A DNA stretch of 64,000 nucleotides from CAVZBT01 sp963773605 (lineage in GTDB: Bacteria; Acidobacteriota; UBA6911): contig CAVZBT010000005.1 in the NCBI GenBank assembly GCA_963773605.1, positions 372,001 through 436,000 on the forward strand, written 5' to 3'. Shown piece by piece: positions 9,893 through 20,404 of this stretch. Position 1 is the stretch's first letter. Each line of letters begins with the position of its first letter. The position numbers and the translations under genes are program-made. The notes beneath the pieces were generated by a model. That model saw nothing but the letters and a program-made list of their open reading frames with translations. It searched no databases and was not told the DNA's origin.

Positions 9893-9907
9893 GAACTCGG
9901 ATAGCCG

Positions 9908-10860
9908 TTGCGGAACCCCGCTCCGCGGACCGATAATTCCCCCGTGACCATTAGCCCCCGCCGGAGCCAGACTCACGTTCTGCCCCCCGCGCCCTACCTC
10001 GCCGGCGCCGCCGCGATCATCGCCTATGTCGCCCTTATGTATGGGTGGGGGAAGCTCGGCTGGCAACATCTCGGGCTGGCGGCGGTCGTCTGGGCGTGCC
10101 TGACATCGATGCCGGGGCCGCGGCGCTTCGTGCGGGACTGGTGGCCCATGATCGGGTTCTGGCTGAGCTACGACCTCATGCGGGTCTACTCGCCCCAGAT
10201 GCTCCCGCGGGTCGCCGTCGAGAAGCCCTTTGCCTGGGAGTCGTCCCTTTTCCGTGCCCCGGACGGCGTGATCTGGCCGTACTACTTCACCCACTGGTCG
10301 GCGCGGCACCGGGGCCGGCTCTGGCCCGGGCTCCTCGAGCAGTACCTCAACCTCGTCTACCTGTCGCAGGTGTTCGCGGTGCCGCTGCTGATGCTCGGTA
10401 TCTGGGCGCGGCGGCGGCAACTGCTCTTCAGAAGGCTCCTCTGGGGATTCACGGCGCTGCACGTCCTGGCGCTTTCCATCTACCTCGCCTACCCGGCGGC
10501 GCCGCCGTGGTGGGTGTACGAGAACGGCTTCACCCAACCCTCGGCCGCGCACTCGACGCCGCTGGCCTTCGACAGCGGCTCCGTGCTGGCCGGACTGTTC
10601 CACATGAGCCCGAACCGGTTCGCGGCGATACCGTCAGTCCACGCCGCCTACCCCCTGCTCCTCACCCTGGTGCTGGCGCTGCACGGTGTCGCGGTGCGCT
10701 GGATCGTGCTCGCCGCCGTCTACACCGCCAGCATGTGGTTTGCCTGCGTCTACCTGAACCAGCACTACATCATCGACCTGCTCCTGGGCGCCGCCCTGAT
10801 CCCCCTGGCCCTGGTCGCGGCAAAGCAGCCCCGTTACCCCCCCCCGACGGGTTTTCACGC
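9908..10860 (+). CDS. PAP2-superfamily membrane enzyme (inositol phosphotransferase/phosphatase-like), end uncertain
   Basis: Polytopic membrane protein of about 310-320 residues with PAP2-like active-site motifs: RFAAIPSVHAAYP (Ser-x-His) and NQHYIIDLLLG (His-x3-Asp). It resembles the Aur1/Ipt1-type branch of PAP2 proteins that act on lipid or inositol phosphates; the substrate is unknown. Possible starts are TTG 9908 (AGGA upstream) or GTG 9944. No plausible stop is found: after a run of C at about 10837-10846 the frame stays open to 11632, fully antisense to the ankyrin gene, and the other frames run to 10959 or 10980. An indel in the C run is the likely reason, so the 3' end given is approximate. 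Confidence 0.7.
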
Positions 10861-10876
10861 GCTCTGTTTCGTTATA

Positions 10877-11494
10877 TCACTGGGCGGCGCGGTGCGGATT
10901 CTCCCCTGTGTGGTTTTCCTGGCCGCGTATCAAGGCGAGGATTTCGCTGCAGCCTTTGAGCCGGGCGAAGAACAGGGCGTAGCGGCGCCCCCCGGCCAGC
11001 CGCAGGTTCGGCGCGCGGTTCAGCAGCAGCTTCACAATCTCGGTGTTGCAGTCCCCGAGCAGCGGCCTGTCGATGTCCGACATGGCCCCTCCGGAAACCG
11101 CCATCGTGAGTGCGTTCACCCCATCTTCGCCGAGCGCCGCGGGATCCGCACCGGACGCCAGCAGGGCACGCACGGCTTCGACATTCCCGTTTCCCGCGGC
11201 CATCATCAGGGCGGTCTGCCCCCGCCCGGCGCGTTTGTTCGGGTCCGCCCCGAGGGACAGCAACGCGATGGCCGCTTCCGTCTGGTTTTTGTGGAGCGCA
11301 TGCATCAACGGCGTCCAGGAGTTGACGCCCCCCGCCCTGTCGATGGCGGCCCCCTGGTTGACCAGCGCCTGGATAGCCGCGACGTCGCCTCTGCGCGCCG
11401 CCCCGATCAGCCCGTCATCCCCCCCGCCCCGAACCAGGCAACCCGCAGACAACAGCCACATTCCCGTCAGCCACACGCATCCAAGGTCTCTCAT
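10877..11494 (-). CDS. Ankyrin-repeat lipoprotein
   Basis: About 205 residues. The start at 11494 is chosen over the upstream ATG at 11569 because GGGGAGGGG lies just upstream and the protein then begins MRDLGCVWLTGMWLLSAGC, a lipoprotein-like signal with the lipid-modified Cys near residue 19. Three to four ankyrin units follow: DDGLIGAARRGDVAAIQALVN, SWTPLMHALHKNQ with LLSLGADPN, GQTALMMAAGNGNVEAVRALL, and a longer last unit ending LLLNRAPN. Ankyrin repeats mediate protein binding, so a periplasmic or membrane-anchored binding role is likely; the partner is unknown. Confidence 0.82.
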   Translation of the reverse strand: MRDLGCVWLTGMWLLSAGCLVRGGGDDGLIGAARRGDVAAIQALVNQGAAIDRAGGVNSWTPLMHALHKNQTEAAIALLSLGADPNKRAGRGQTALMMAAGNGNVEAVRALLASGADPAALGEDGVNALTMAVSGGAMSDIDRPLLGDCNTEIVKLLLNRAPNLRLAGGRRYALFFARLKGCSEILALIRGQENHTGENPHRAAQ

Positions 11495-11520
11495 CCGTTT
11501 CCCCTCCCCGACACGGCCTT

Positions 11521-11550
11521 GGTATATCACAGAGTACTTTATGCTGTAAA
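11521..11550 (-). promoter_or_regulatory. Promoter of the ankyrin lipoprotein gene
   Basis: Minus-strand TTTACA (11545-11550), an 18-base spacer, TATACC (11521-11526), about 27 bases before the ATG at 11494. It also supports the shorter start. Confidence 0.55.
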
Positions 11551-11649
11551 GCACAAAGACAGAAGCCAATCGCGGAGGATACGGAAAAACGTGGCCTCCA
11601 ATGGGCGGCGTGCGGCCGGCCTCGTCGGTTGAGCGGGATCCCCAGGGCG

Positions 11650-11669
11650 GCGTCGAGCCGCCGCGGCCC
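11650..11669 (-). repeat. GC-rich hairpin element past the isomerase gene, copy of 44004-44023
   Basis: On the minus strand this 20-base string is identical to 44004-44023. Its core GGCGGC-TCGA-(C)GCCGCC folds into a hairpin. It lies 10 bases beyond the stop of the minus-strand isomerase gene, where a terminator is expected. Confidence 0.6.
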
Positions 11670-11678
11670 CGCGTCCTG

Positions 11679-12605
11679 CTATGTGGCGCGGACGCCCGCC
11701 TCGGTCAGGTACTCCCGCATGATCTTTGCGTAGTGCGGGAAGGCAACCTCAGGCTCCTCGATCTCGGGGTGCCACGCCTTCTCCCACTCGTAGCAGTAAT
11801 AGCCCCGGTAGCCTTGGGTCGCGAGCAGCCTCACCGTCTCGCGCACCGGGACTCTCCCGGTGCCGACCAGCACGTAGTGGATGTTGTCCTCCGTGCCGGT
11901 GGAGTCCTTCAGGTGGGTGTGCCGGATGTACGGTCTGAGTATCTTCAAGGTGTCGGCAGGCTGCTCGTGCCCCGCGACGAACGTGTGGTGCGCATCCCAC
12001 AGCAGCCCGACCTCGGGCATCGCCACCGCCTTGAGCATCTGCTCCAGGGTGCGCGCATCGGTGAAGTCGCCGTGGGATTCGATGATGACCTGCACACCGG
12101 CCCCCTTGGCATGGCGCCCGAGGTCGCTCAGGCCGGCAACGACCCGGTCCATCACGGCCTGCTTCGGCTCCGTCGGCGGCAGCTTGTCGCCAAAAACGCG
12201 CACATAGGGCGCCTTGAGCTTGTGGGCCAGGTCGATGAAGCGCTTGCCTTCGTCGAGCTGGGCCGCGCGCACGGACGCCTCGGACTCGTGCATGCGGGCC
12301 GACGCGCCGAGGTCCGAGACACGCAGCCCGAGGGCGGCCAGGTCCTGCAGAGAAGCCTTGAGCTGCCCCGCGCTGAATTGGGGCACCTTGGTCAAGTCCA
12401 TCTCGCCTTTGATTCCACGCAGCTCGATGGCCGCGTAGCCCCATTCCGCGGCGTGCTCGAGGATCGTCTTCCATTCCCACTTCGGGCACCCCAGAGTAGA
12501 GAATGCGATCGGGAAGCGCGCCGGCTGGGGCGACGCCTTGATGACGGCCGGTGCGCCCGCAAGACAACCGAGCGCTTTCACCATTTCTCGACGTGTGACA
12601 TTCAT
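11679..12605 (-). CDS. Secreted sugar phosphate isomerase/epimerase-like TIM barrel protein
   Basis: About 308 residues. The ATG at 12605 is chosen because AGGAGG sits 5 bases upstream. The N-terminus NVTRREMVKALG followed by a short hydrophobic run is a twin-arginine signal, linking it to the Tat genes nearby. The body is a xylose-isomerase-like (AP endonuclease 2) barrel: YAAIELRG, VQVIIESHGDFTD, GLLWDAHHTF, HTHLKDST and a final RGYYCYEWEKAW, with Glu, Asp and His in places that bind a divalent metal in this family. The next gene upstream encodes a Gfo/Idh/MocA oxidoreductase; such pairs typically act together on unusual sugars or inositols. The specific substrate is unknown. Confidence 0.85.
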   Translation of the reverse strand: MNVTRREMVKALGCLAGAPAVIKASPQPARFPIAFSTLGCPKWEWKTILEHAAEWGYAAIELRGIKGEMDLTKVPQFSAGQLKASLQDLAALGLRVSDLGASARMHESEASVRAAQLDEGKRFIDLAHKLKAPYVRVFGDKLPPTEPKQAVMDRVVAGLSDLGRHAKGAGVQVIIESHGDFTDARTLEQMLKAVAMPEVGLLWDAHHTFVAGHEQPADTLKILRPYIRHTHLKDSTGTEDNIHYVLVGTGRVPVRETVRLLATQGYRGYYCYEWEKAWHPEIEEPEVAFPHYAKIMREYLTEAGVRAT

Positions 12606-12616
12606 CATTGCCTCCT

Positions 12617-14017
12617 TTATTCGGCCGTGCGGCTGAGCTTCAGCCCCTGGGTGGTGACGTAGTACTTGGCCAGCATGTTCGGCCGTTCCCACGCCGGGAC
12701 CGAAGCGGGATTTTCCAGGTAGCCCAGGTACTTGGCCGTAACCTGCGCAAAGTGGGCTTCATGTCCGACGCGGTATTTGTCCGGGATCTCGAGGTGCAGC
12801 TCCCTCCCGGCGTCTTTCACCGCGACACCGGCGAACTCGCCTTGCAGCGCCTCGATTCTCTTGCGCGCGGCCTCGAGCACCGCAGCTTTGTCCGAAGCCT
12901 CGTTGGGAATCACGAACAGTTCGGGGCGGTACTTCTCCTCTTTCCCCTGGCGGATCTCGATCCTCGACCTGGAGCCCTTGAACCAGGCGAAGTGCGTGTC
13001 CCCGGACCCCGGCGCAGACTCATAGTTCCACAGCACGTTCAGCTTCACGTGCACTCCGCGCAGCGCATAGGACACCAGGGTGTTGCAGTAGTACTGCAGG
13101 CCGCTGTCTTTCAGCTGCGGGCGCAGGAACTCCGGGAAATCGGGTTCGCCCGTCACCCTCTGAAATTCCGCCTTGGTGAGAACCGTGGGCCAGCGCCTGG
13201 CGGCCTGGACGGCGATGTCTTTGCGGTAGTCCAGCGCCTTATCGGGAAACAGGATCCACTGGACGAGGTCGACGAGGTGGGTGCCCACGTCCGGGAGTCC
13301 CTCGCCCTGCTGCTGCACATCGAAAAACCACGCGGGCCTCCGGTTGGGCAAGCCCGCGACCATCTTCAGCAGGTAGTGCACGCTCTCCATAAAAACGGCG
13401 GGGTCCTGCACGGTCCCGGGCTGCTGAGTGCCGTAGACATCCCTGTCGTTGACGAGTGCGCGCTGCAGCATGGTCGTGACCTCGTAACGCTCGGTCATGA
13501 TGTCATAGGCGACCAGTTTTTTCTGTTGCGCCGCGGCCAGCGTGGCATCGAGCTTCGGGAAGTCAGCCGGGTCGATAATCCAGGGTTTGTCCGCAAGCAC
13601 GTTCAGACCGCCTTCGACGGAAGCCTTGATCCGGTCGATCTTGCCGCGGTTACGGCCGGAGATCACGACCACGTTGCCGGGTCTTTCCTTGAGCATGCGG
13701 GCCATGAAGTCCGGACTCGTGTGCACCTCGAGGTTCCATGCGGTGGGATTCTCCTTCCGGGTGTTAAACCCGACGATGCGGTTAAGGTGCTCGAGCAGAT
13801 CGGGGCCGAGCGGCGCGTAGACGTCGACACGGCGCGCGACGTTCGGGTACATCTCCTTCTGGACGAGCCCGGCGTGGAAGTGCCCGGGGTCCAGGGTCAT
13901 GAAGTGGACTTGCATGGCGGCATTCCCCTGCGGTTGGGCGGTTGTGGCGGGCTTGAGGCCAAGGGCCAGGATGACGGGCAGGATAATCGCGATGGTGCGG
14001 ACGCGGAGGTTTCTCAT
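12617..14017 (-). CDS. Secreted Gfo/Idh/MocA-type oxidoreductase
   Basis: About 466 residues. The ATG at 14017 with AGGAG upstream gives a signal peptide MRNLRVRTIAIILPVILALG. The mature protein has a Rossmann-like N-terminal half (VVVISGRNRGKIDRIKASVEGGLNVLADKPW is the conserved EKP-type region, here DKPW), then a C-terminal domain with GLPDVGTHLVDLVQW and HFAWFKGSRSRIEIRQG, as in oxidoreductases with the putative C-terminal domain common in Acidobacteria and Planctomycetes. It probably oxidises or epimerises a sugar outside the cytoplasm. It ends 11 bases before the isomerase start, so the two form an operon with a palindrome near the promoter. Confidence 0.85.
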   Translation of the reverse strand: MRNLRVRTIAIILPVILALGLKPATTAQPQGNAAMQVHFMTLDPGHFHAGLVQKEMYPNVARRVDVYAPLGPDLLEHLNRIVGFNTRKENPTAWNLEVHTSPDFMARMLKERPGNVVVISGRNRGKIDRIKASVEGGLNVLADKPWIIDPADFPKLDATLAAAQQKKLVAYDIMTERYEVTTMLQRALVNDRDVYGTQQPGTVQDPAVFMESVHYLLKMVAGLPNRRPAWFFDVQQQGEGLPDVGTHLVDLVQWILFPDKALDYRKDIAVQAARRWPTVLTKAEFQRVTGEPDFPEFLRPQLKDSGLQYYCNTLVSYALRGVHVKLNVLWNYESAPGSGDTHFAWFKGSRSRIEIRQGKEEKYRPELFVIPNEASDKAAVLEAARKRIEALQGEFAGVAVKDAGRELHLEIPDKYRVGHEAHFAQVTAKYLGYLENPASVPAWERPNMLAKYYVTTQGLKLSRTAE

Positions 14018-14030
14018 AGGGCTCCTAGCT

Positions 14031-14060
14031 GACCGTACGGTCTTCACCCGCGATACTATA
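14031..14060 (-). promoter_or_regulatory. Promoter -10 with downstream palindromic operator candidate
   Basis: Minus-strand TATAGT (14055-14060) is a -10 candidate for the oxidoreductase-isomerase operon. Just downstream, 14031-14042 is a perfect 12-bp palindrome GACCGTACGGTC, ending 13 bases before the ATG. Its place near the expected transcription start fits a repressor site. The -35 is not clear. Confidence 0.45.
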
Positions 14061-14097
14061 CAAAAACGGGGGCGTCCGGGAGCCGTATTTCTTTGAA

Positions 14098-14140
14098 GTG
14101 CGGCGTCACACCGCTTGTGGACGGCGCCAGGCCGCCGCAC
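14098..14140 (-). terminator. GC-rich hairpin at the end of the SUF operon
   Basis: GTGCGGCG (14098-14105) pairs with CGCCGCAC (14133-14140), with further inner pairing. It begins 10 bases past the last SUF gene. The outer TGAAGTGCGGCG is shared with 2403-2414. No T-tract. Confidence 0.5.
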
Positions 14141-14149
14141 TCCATGCGC

Positions 14150-14470
14150 CTAGAACATGCCGAGCTGAAGCTTGGCGGCGTCGGACATGAGGCTCGGGTC
14201 CCAGGGCGGGTCCCAGATGAGCTCGACGCGGGCGGAGGCCACGCCGGGGAGGGCGAGCACCTTGTTCTCGACCTCCGCGGGAAGCGACGCCGCGACCGGG
14301 CACCCGGGCGATGTGAGGGTCATCCGTACGACGACATCTCCCTGCGGGGTCTGGTCGACGCCGTAGACGAGGCCCAGCTCATAGATGTTGACCGGGATCT
14401 CCGGGTCGTAGATGGTCCGCAGCACGTCGACGACCTGTTCTTCGAGGCTGCCGGGATTCTGGGCGTCCAT
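14150..14470 (-). CDS. sufT: SUF-associated DUF59/MIP18-family protein (SufT-like)
   Basis: 106 residues. Auxiliary Fe-S maturation factor of the MIP18/DUF59 family: VLRTIYDPEIPVNIYELGLVYGV, MTLTSPGCPVAASLP with the conserved Cys, and a C-terminal VELIWDPPWDPSLMSDAAKLQLGM. The DPE-x-P and TSPGCP motifs are diagnostic. It is the last gene of the SUF operon, where SufT helps deliver clusters to apo-proteins. The ATG at 14470 is the first reasonable start in frame. Confidence 0.88.
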   Translation of the reverse strand: MDAQNPGSLEEQVVDVLRTIYDPEIPVNIYELGLVYGVDQTPQGDVVVRMTLTSPGCPVAASLPAEVENKVLALPGVASARVELIWDPPWDPSLMSDAAKLQLGMF

Positions 14471-14535
14471 AGCAGTAGGTTCCCTGAGGCGGTTCGGGCC
14501 CGCCTCCGTTGTTGGTTGTGGCCGCCGCCGCGCCG

Positions 14536-14983
14536 CTATTCCGTCGCGACCGTTTCTTTTGCCTGCCGCAGGGCGGCCCGCAAGGTGTGCCAGGCCAGCG
14601 TGGCGCACTTGACCCGCACCGGGTAGTCGCGCACGCCGGAAAAGACCGCAAGCTTGCCGAGCGAATCCGGCCCCGGGTCGGACTTGCCGGTGACGAGGTC
14701 GTGGAACCGGTTGAAGAGCTCCTCGATTTGCGCCTCGGTCTTCCCCTTGAGGCTCTCGGTCATCATCGAGGCCGACGCGGTGGAAATTGCACAGCCCGTC
14801 GCCCTCGAAACCGATGTCGCGCACGACACCGTCCTCGAGCTTCAGGTAGAGGGTGATGCGGTCGCCGCACAGCGGGTTGAAACCCTCGGCCTTACGGTTG
14901 CCGTTCTCCAGCTTGTGGAAGTTGCGCGGCTTCTTGTGGTGGTCGAGGATCACCTGCTGGTAGAGCTCTCTCAGGTCGGCCAT
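14536..14983 (-). CDS. sufU: SufU/NifU-like sulfur acceptor or scaffold, one frameshift
   Basis: About 148 residues. It begins MADLRELYQQVILDHHKKPRN and carries NPLCGDRITLYLKL, then GDGCAISTASASMMTE, and VKCATLAWHTLRAAL. The Cys, Asp, Cys, Cys set matches the zinc/sulfur site of SufU, which takes persulfide from SufS. The frame breaks at 14795-14797, where one extra base in a GGG (coding strand) separates EGDG from CAIS. Start ATG 14983 overlaps the end of sufS. Confidence 0.87.
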
Positions 14984-16233
14984 TAGCTGAACACCTCGGT
15001 TACCTTCCGCATCCCCGCAACGAGGGCGTCGATGTCTGCCCGGGTATTGTAGAAGGCCAGCGAGGCGCGGGCGGTCGCGGGGATCTTGAAGAAGTCCATC
15101 ACCGGCTGCGCGCAGTGGTGCCCCGTCCGGATGGCGATCCCTTCCTGGTCGAGAATCGTCCCGATGTCGTGCGGGTGAATCCCCTCGATCACGAACGAGA
15201 GCACGCTGGCCTTGTTTTCCGCGGTGCCGATGATGCGCACGCCCGGCAGGCGGGACAACTCCACCCCGGCGTAGTCGAGGAGCTCGCCTTCATACGCGGC
15301 GATCCGGTCGAGGCCGATGGCCTCGAGGTAGTCGACCGCGGCGCCCAGACCTATGACACCCGCGATATTCGGTGTCCCCGCCTCGAACTTGTAAGGCACC
15401 CGGTTGTAGGTGGTCTTCGCGAATGTCACGGAGCTGATCATGTCGCCGCCCCCCTGGTACGGGGGCATCGCCTCGAGCAGTGCCGCCTTCCCGTAAAGCA
15501 CGCCGACGCCTGTCGGCCCGTACATCTTGTGGCCTGAGAAAACATAGAAGTCACAATCGAGCGCACGGACGTCGACCTTGAGGTGTTGCACGGCCTGCGC
15601 CCCGTCGACGAGCACGGGGACGCCGAGGGCGTGTGCGCGCTGGATGATTTCGCGGATGGGGGTAATCGTTCCGAGGGCGTTCGACACCTGGGTCGCCGCC
15701 ACCATCCGGGTGCGCGGCCCCAGCATCCGCGCGTACTCCTCCATCCTGACTTCCCCCCGCATGTCGATGGGGATCACCCGCAGGGTCGCCCCCTTTTCTT
15801 CGCAGAGCATCTGCCAGGGCACGATGTTGGAGTGGTGTTCGAGGCCGGTAATGATCACTTCGTCGCCAGCGCCGACGTGTTTGCGCCCATAGGTCTGCGC
15901 GACCAGGTTGATTCCTTCCGTGGCGCCGCGCACGAAGATGATCTCACGGTCCTCCGCGGCGCCGATAAAGCGGCGCAGCCGCCCGCGCACGGCTTCATAG
16001 TGCCGCGTCGCCTCCTCGCTGAGCCGGTGCACGCCGCGATGGATGTTGGAGCACTCTGTCGTGTAGAAGCCGACGACGGCATCGATGACCGATTGGGGTT
16101 TCTGGCTGGTCGCGGCATTGTCGAGATACACCAGCGGCTTGCCGTATACCCGCCGTGAGAGAATCGGGAAGTCGTCCCGAAGCCTGAGCGCGTCCAGGGT
16201 CATGCCGGCCTGTTGTGGCGTTGCCATCTTCAT
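14983..16233 (-). CDS. sufS: Cysteine desulfurase SufS
   Basis: PLP enzyme that removes sulfur from cysteine to supply the SUF machinery. About 416 residues with the full family set: YLDNAATSQKP, EHHSNIVPWQ, DGAQAVQHLKVDV, FSGHKMYGPTGVGVLYGK with the PLP lysine, and RTGHHCAQPVM with the active-site cysteine in the RxGHHCA motif of group II desulfurases. The ATG at 16233 overlaps the sufD stop as ATGA; GGGAGGG lies about 8 bases upstream. Confidence 0.96.
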   Translation of the reverse strand: MKMATPQQAGMTLDALRLRDDFPILSRRVYGKPLVYLDNAATSQKPQSVIDAVVGFYTTECSNIHRGVHRLSEEATRHYEAVRGRLRRFIGAAEDREIIFVRGATEGINLVAQTYGRKHVGAGDEVIITGLEHHSNIVPWQMLCEEKGATLRVIPIDMRGEVRMEEYARMLGPRTRMVAATQVSNALGTITPIREIIQRAHALGVPVLVDGAQAVQHLKVDVRALDCDFYVFSGHKMYGPTGVGVLYGKAALLEAMPPYQGGGDMISSVTFAKTTYNRVPYKFEAGTPNIAGVIGLGAAVDYLEAIGLDRIAAYEGELLDYAGVELSRLPGVRIIGTAENKASVLSFVIEGIHPHDIGTILDQEGIAIRTGHHCAQPVMDFFKIPATARASLAFYNTRADIDALVAGMRKVTEVFS

Positions 16234-17603
16234 CGTTCCACCCTCCCTGCGAAGTCCGACGCCGCCGGCGACTCCAGATCGACGAAACGGCCCTGACGCG
16301 AAAGCCGGTTGAGCAGGACCAGGTCTATCTGGCACTGGATGGGCTTGACCCTCAGGGCCCCGACGATCTCGCTCGCGAAGGCGTAGGTCAGGAGCGTCCG
16401 GGCGGACTCCTCACCCATGCCGCGCGACCGCAGGTAGAACAGCTCCTCCTGGTTGAGCCGGCCGATGGTCGCGCCGTGCGTGCACTTGACGTCGTCCGCG
16501 AAAATTTCCAGCTGCGGCTGGGTATTTACCAGCGCGTCCTCGGACAGCAGCAGGTTTCTGTTTGTCTGCCGGGCGTTGGTTTTCTGCGCGTCTTTCCGGA
16601 CGACGATACTGCCATTGAACACGCCGGTCGACGAGTCGTCGAGAATGCCCTTGTACAACTCGCGGCTGGTGCAGTGCGGCCGGGCATGCACGATCCGGGT
16701 GTGATTGTCGACGTGCTGCCGGCCGCGGGTGACGTACAGGCCATTCAGGGTGCAGTCGCCCCCCGGGGCGCCGAGGTTGACTTCGATGTCGTGGCGCACG
16801 AGCGCGCCCCCGAGCGAAATCGCATTCGAGTTGAAAGTGCTGTCCCGGTCCTGCAAGACGTGGAGCGATCCGATGTGGTAGGCGGTCTCGCTCTCGCGCT
16901 GAATCTTGCAGTGCTCGACGGCCGAGCCGCTGCCGGCGACGATTTCGGTCACGGCATTGGTAAAGTAGGCGCCGTCGGACAGCCCCCCATGGGTCTCCAC
17001 CACGCCGACCCGGCTTCCCTCTCCCGCCACGATCAGGGTTCGGGGATGCGAGACGGTTTCGTGCCCGCCCGTCGAAAGATACAGCAGGTGGATGACGTTG
17101 TTGAAGGAAAGGCCCGCGGGGACGTGAACGTAGGCGCCGTCCTTCATGAAGGCGGTGTTGAACGCCAGGAACGGATTCGCCTCCGCGACCGCGCAGCGCG
17201 CCAGGTGGGGCTCGATCCGGTCGCGGTCGGTCTTGAAGGCGGACTGCAGGCTGCGCACCCGCATGCCGCGGGGCAGCTGGGGCACGGTCGAAAGCGCGTC
17301 GACATAGCCGCCGTTGATGAACACCAGCTGGCAGCCGACTTCGCCGAACGTGAAGCTCGCCAGATCCGCGGCGGTGAGCCCGTCGGGCCGGTAGGTCGCC
17401 GGTCGAAAATGTGTCCGGGCAATCGGCGCGACATTCGTGTAGCGCCACTGCTCGTTGCGCGTCGTCGGGAAGCCGAGCCCGGCAAAACGGGCCATCGCGG
17501 CCGTGCGAATCCCGTGAACCCAGCTCCGTTTCCCGGCGGGCGTCTTCTCAAACGCGCCGAAGTCGGACTCGTAAGCGTCCTTCAGTCCCATGCCTTCCGC
17601 CAT
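16230..17603 (-). CDS. sufD: Fe-S assembly protein SufD
   Basis: 457-residue subunit of the SufBCD scaffold complex. The N-terminal helical part contains FPTTRNEQWRYTNVAP. The beta-helix core includes HVPAGLSFNNVIHLLY, AHIGSLHVLQD-like and GLYVTRGRQHVDNHT segments. The C-terminal part has KCTHGATIGRLNQEELFYLRSRGM, the conserved Cys/His region at the SufB-SufD interface. It lies between sufC (14 bases upstream) and sufS (4-base overlap). Confidence 0.95.
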   Translation of the reverse strand: MAEGMGLKDAYESDFGAFEKTPAGKRSWVHGIRTAAMARFAGLGFPTTRNEQWRYTNVAPIARTHFRPATYRPDGLTAADLASFTFGEVGCQLVFINGGYVDALSTVPQLPRGMRVRSLQSAFKTDRDRIEPHLARCAVAEANPFLAFNTAFMKDGAYVHVPAGLSFNNVIHLLYLSTGGHETVSHPRTLIVAGEGSRVGVVETHGGLSDGAYFTNAVTEIVAGSGSAVEHCKIQRESETAYHIGSLHVLQDRDSTFNSNAISLGGALVRHDIEVNLGAPGGDCTLNGLYVTRGRQHVDNHTRIVHARPHCTSRELYKGILDDSSTGVFNGSIVVRKDAQKTNARQTNRNLLLSEDALVNTQPQLEIFADDVKCTHGATIGRLNQEELFYLRSRGMGEESARTLLTYAFASEIVGALRVKPIQCQIDLVLLNRLSRQGRFVDLESPAASDFAGRVER

Positions 17604-17616
17604 CGACGATGCCCCT

Positions 17617-18381
17617 TCAAGAGGTCAGTGCCTGCTTCTGTTCCGCTTCGAGCCAGCCGTAGCCCCGCTCCTCCAGCTCCAGCGCCAGCTCTTTGCCGCC
17701 GGACTTCACGATGCGGCCGTCGAGCAGGACGTGCACCCGGTCGGGGACGATGTAGTTGAGCAGCCGCTGGTAGTGCGTCACCAGGATCATTGCCCGGTCT
17801 GCGCGGCGCAGGGCGTTGACGCCCCCGGCGACGGTCTTCAGCGCGTCGATGTCCAGGCCGGAATCGGTCTCGTCCAGGATGGCGAGCTTCGGCTCGAGGA
17901 TCGCCATCTGGAAGATCTCGTTGCGTTTCTTCTCGCCGCCGGAGAAACCTTCGTTCACCGCGCGGTTCATGAGCCCCTCGTCCATGTCGACGAGCTTCAT
18001 CTTGTTCTTGGCCAGGGCCAGGAAATCCATCGCATCGAGCTCCTCCAGGCCGCGGTACTTCCGGATCTCGTTCAGCGCCGTCTTGAGGAAATACATGTTG
18101 CTGACGCCCGGGATCTCGACCGGGTATTGAAAGCCGAGGAAGATCCCCTCGCGCGCGCGGTCCTCCGGCAGCATCGCCAGCAGGTCCTGCCCCTCGTAGA
18201 GGACCTCTCCCCGGCTCACCTCGTACCCTTCGCGGCCGGCCAGCACTTTGGCCAGCGTGCTCTTGCCCGACCCGTTCGGGCCCATGATCGCGTGGACTTC
18301 GCCGGCATCGACCTTCAGGTCGATCCCGTGCAGAATCTCGTTCCCTTCCACTCTCGCGTGCAGGTTCCTGATTTCCAGCAT
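17617..18381 (-). CDS. sufC: Fe-S assembly ATPase SufC
   Basis: 254-residue ABC-type ATPase driving conformational change in SufBCD. Walker A GPNGSGKSTLAKVL, signature FSGGEKKRNEIFQMA, Walker B LAILDETDSGLDIDAL and the switch His in VTHYQRLL are all present. The ATG at 18381 (MLEIRNLHARV) with GGAGAG upstream is preferred over an in-frame start 21 bases earlier. No frameshift, unlike its neighbour sufB. Confidence 0.96.
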   Translation of the reverse strand: MLEIRNLHARVEGNEILHGIDLKVDAGEVHAIMGPNGSGKSTLAKVLAGREGYEVSRGEVLYEGQDLLAMLPEDRAREGIFLGFQYPVEIPGVSNMYFLKTALNEIRKYRGLEELDAMDFLALAKNKMKLVDMDEGLMNRAVNEGFSGGEKKRNEIFQMAILEPKLAILDETDSGLDIDALKTVAGGVNALRRADRAMILVTHYQRLLNYIVPDRVHVLLDGRIVKSGGKELALELEERGYGWLEAEQKQALTS

Positions 18382-18420
18382 TGTGCTCTCCGGTCGTGCC
18401 AACGATCTGTAACGTGCGGA

Positions 18421-19860
<1,440 letters not shown>

Positions 19861-19915
19861 AAAACCTTTCCGACGCAGGGCTTCGGAACTGCTCGGCGCC
19901 TTGACCGCTCCCAGC

Positions 19916-20380
19916 TCAGGAAACCTGCGCGGGCCGGATTTCCGGACTGCTGAGATTGACGAGCGGTTGATACAGCGGTTGGGCCATTTCCGCCAGCGTG
20001 ATCTTTTCGAGCGCCTCGAAAATCGCCCGGTTGATGCAGGTGCCAGTTCGTGCGGACCGGGCAGCCGGTCTCCAGGCCGCAGTCGCCGTTCAACGTGTCC
20101 GTACACTCCGTGACCGCGATCGGACCTTCGAGCGCCCGGATGATCTGCGGCAACCGTGATGTCCTGCGGCGGCCGCGCCAGTCCGTAGCCCCCCTTGGTG
20201 CCGCGCTGCGAGACCAGCAGCCCTTCGCGCGCCAGCATCTTGAGGACTTTGCTGGCGACGGGGAGCGGCAAGCGCACCTCTTTGGAGATGTCGCGTGCGT
20301 CGTGCGTCACCCCGGCGTGGTTCAGCGATGTGGGTCAGCATGACAATGCCGTAGTCCGCCAACTTCGTTACCCTGAGCAT
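19916..20380 (-). CDS. Rrf2-family Fe-S-sensing regulator of the SUF operon, frameshifted
   Basis: Winged-helix repressor of the IscR/SufR type. Parts in three frames join to about 150 residues: MLRVTKLADYGIVMLTHIA; SKEVRLPLPVASKVLKMLAREGLLVSQRGTKGGY (the DNA-binding helix and the R-G-x-x-GGY wing); and a cysteine cluster, C-T-D-T-L-N-G-D-C-G-L-E-T-G-C, spaced like the cluster ligands of IscR. It ends INRAIFEALEKITLAEMAQP. It is the first gene of the SUF operon, with overlapping palindromes just downstream of the promoter, so autoregulation by cluster occupancy is expected. Breaks lie near 20320, 20140 and 20045. Confidence 0.85.
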
Positions 20381-20404
20381 GACCGGTACCGCGCGCTCCT
20401 TATA

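Noticed and set aside
10861..11632. Extension of the PAP2 frame to 11632
   Set aside because: The extra 250 codons are exactly antisense to the ankyrin gene and rich in Arg/Pro/Gly; an indel in the C run near 10840 is more likely.
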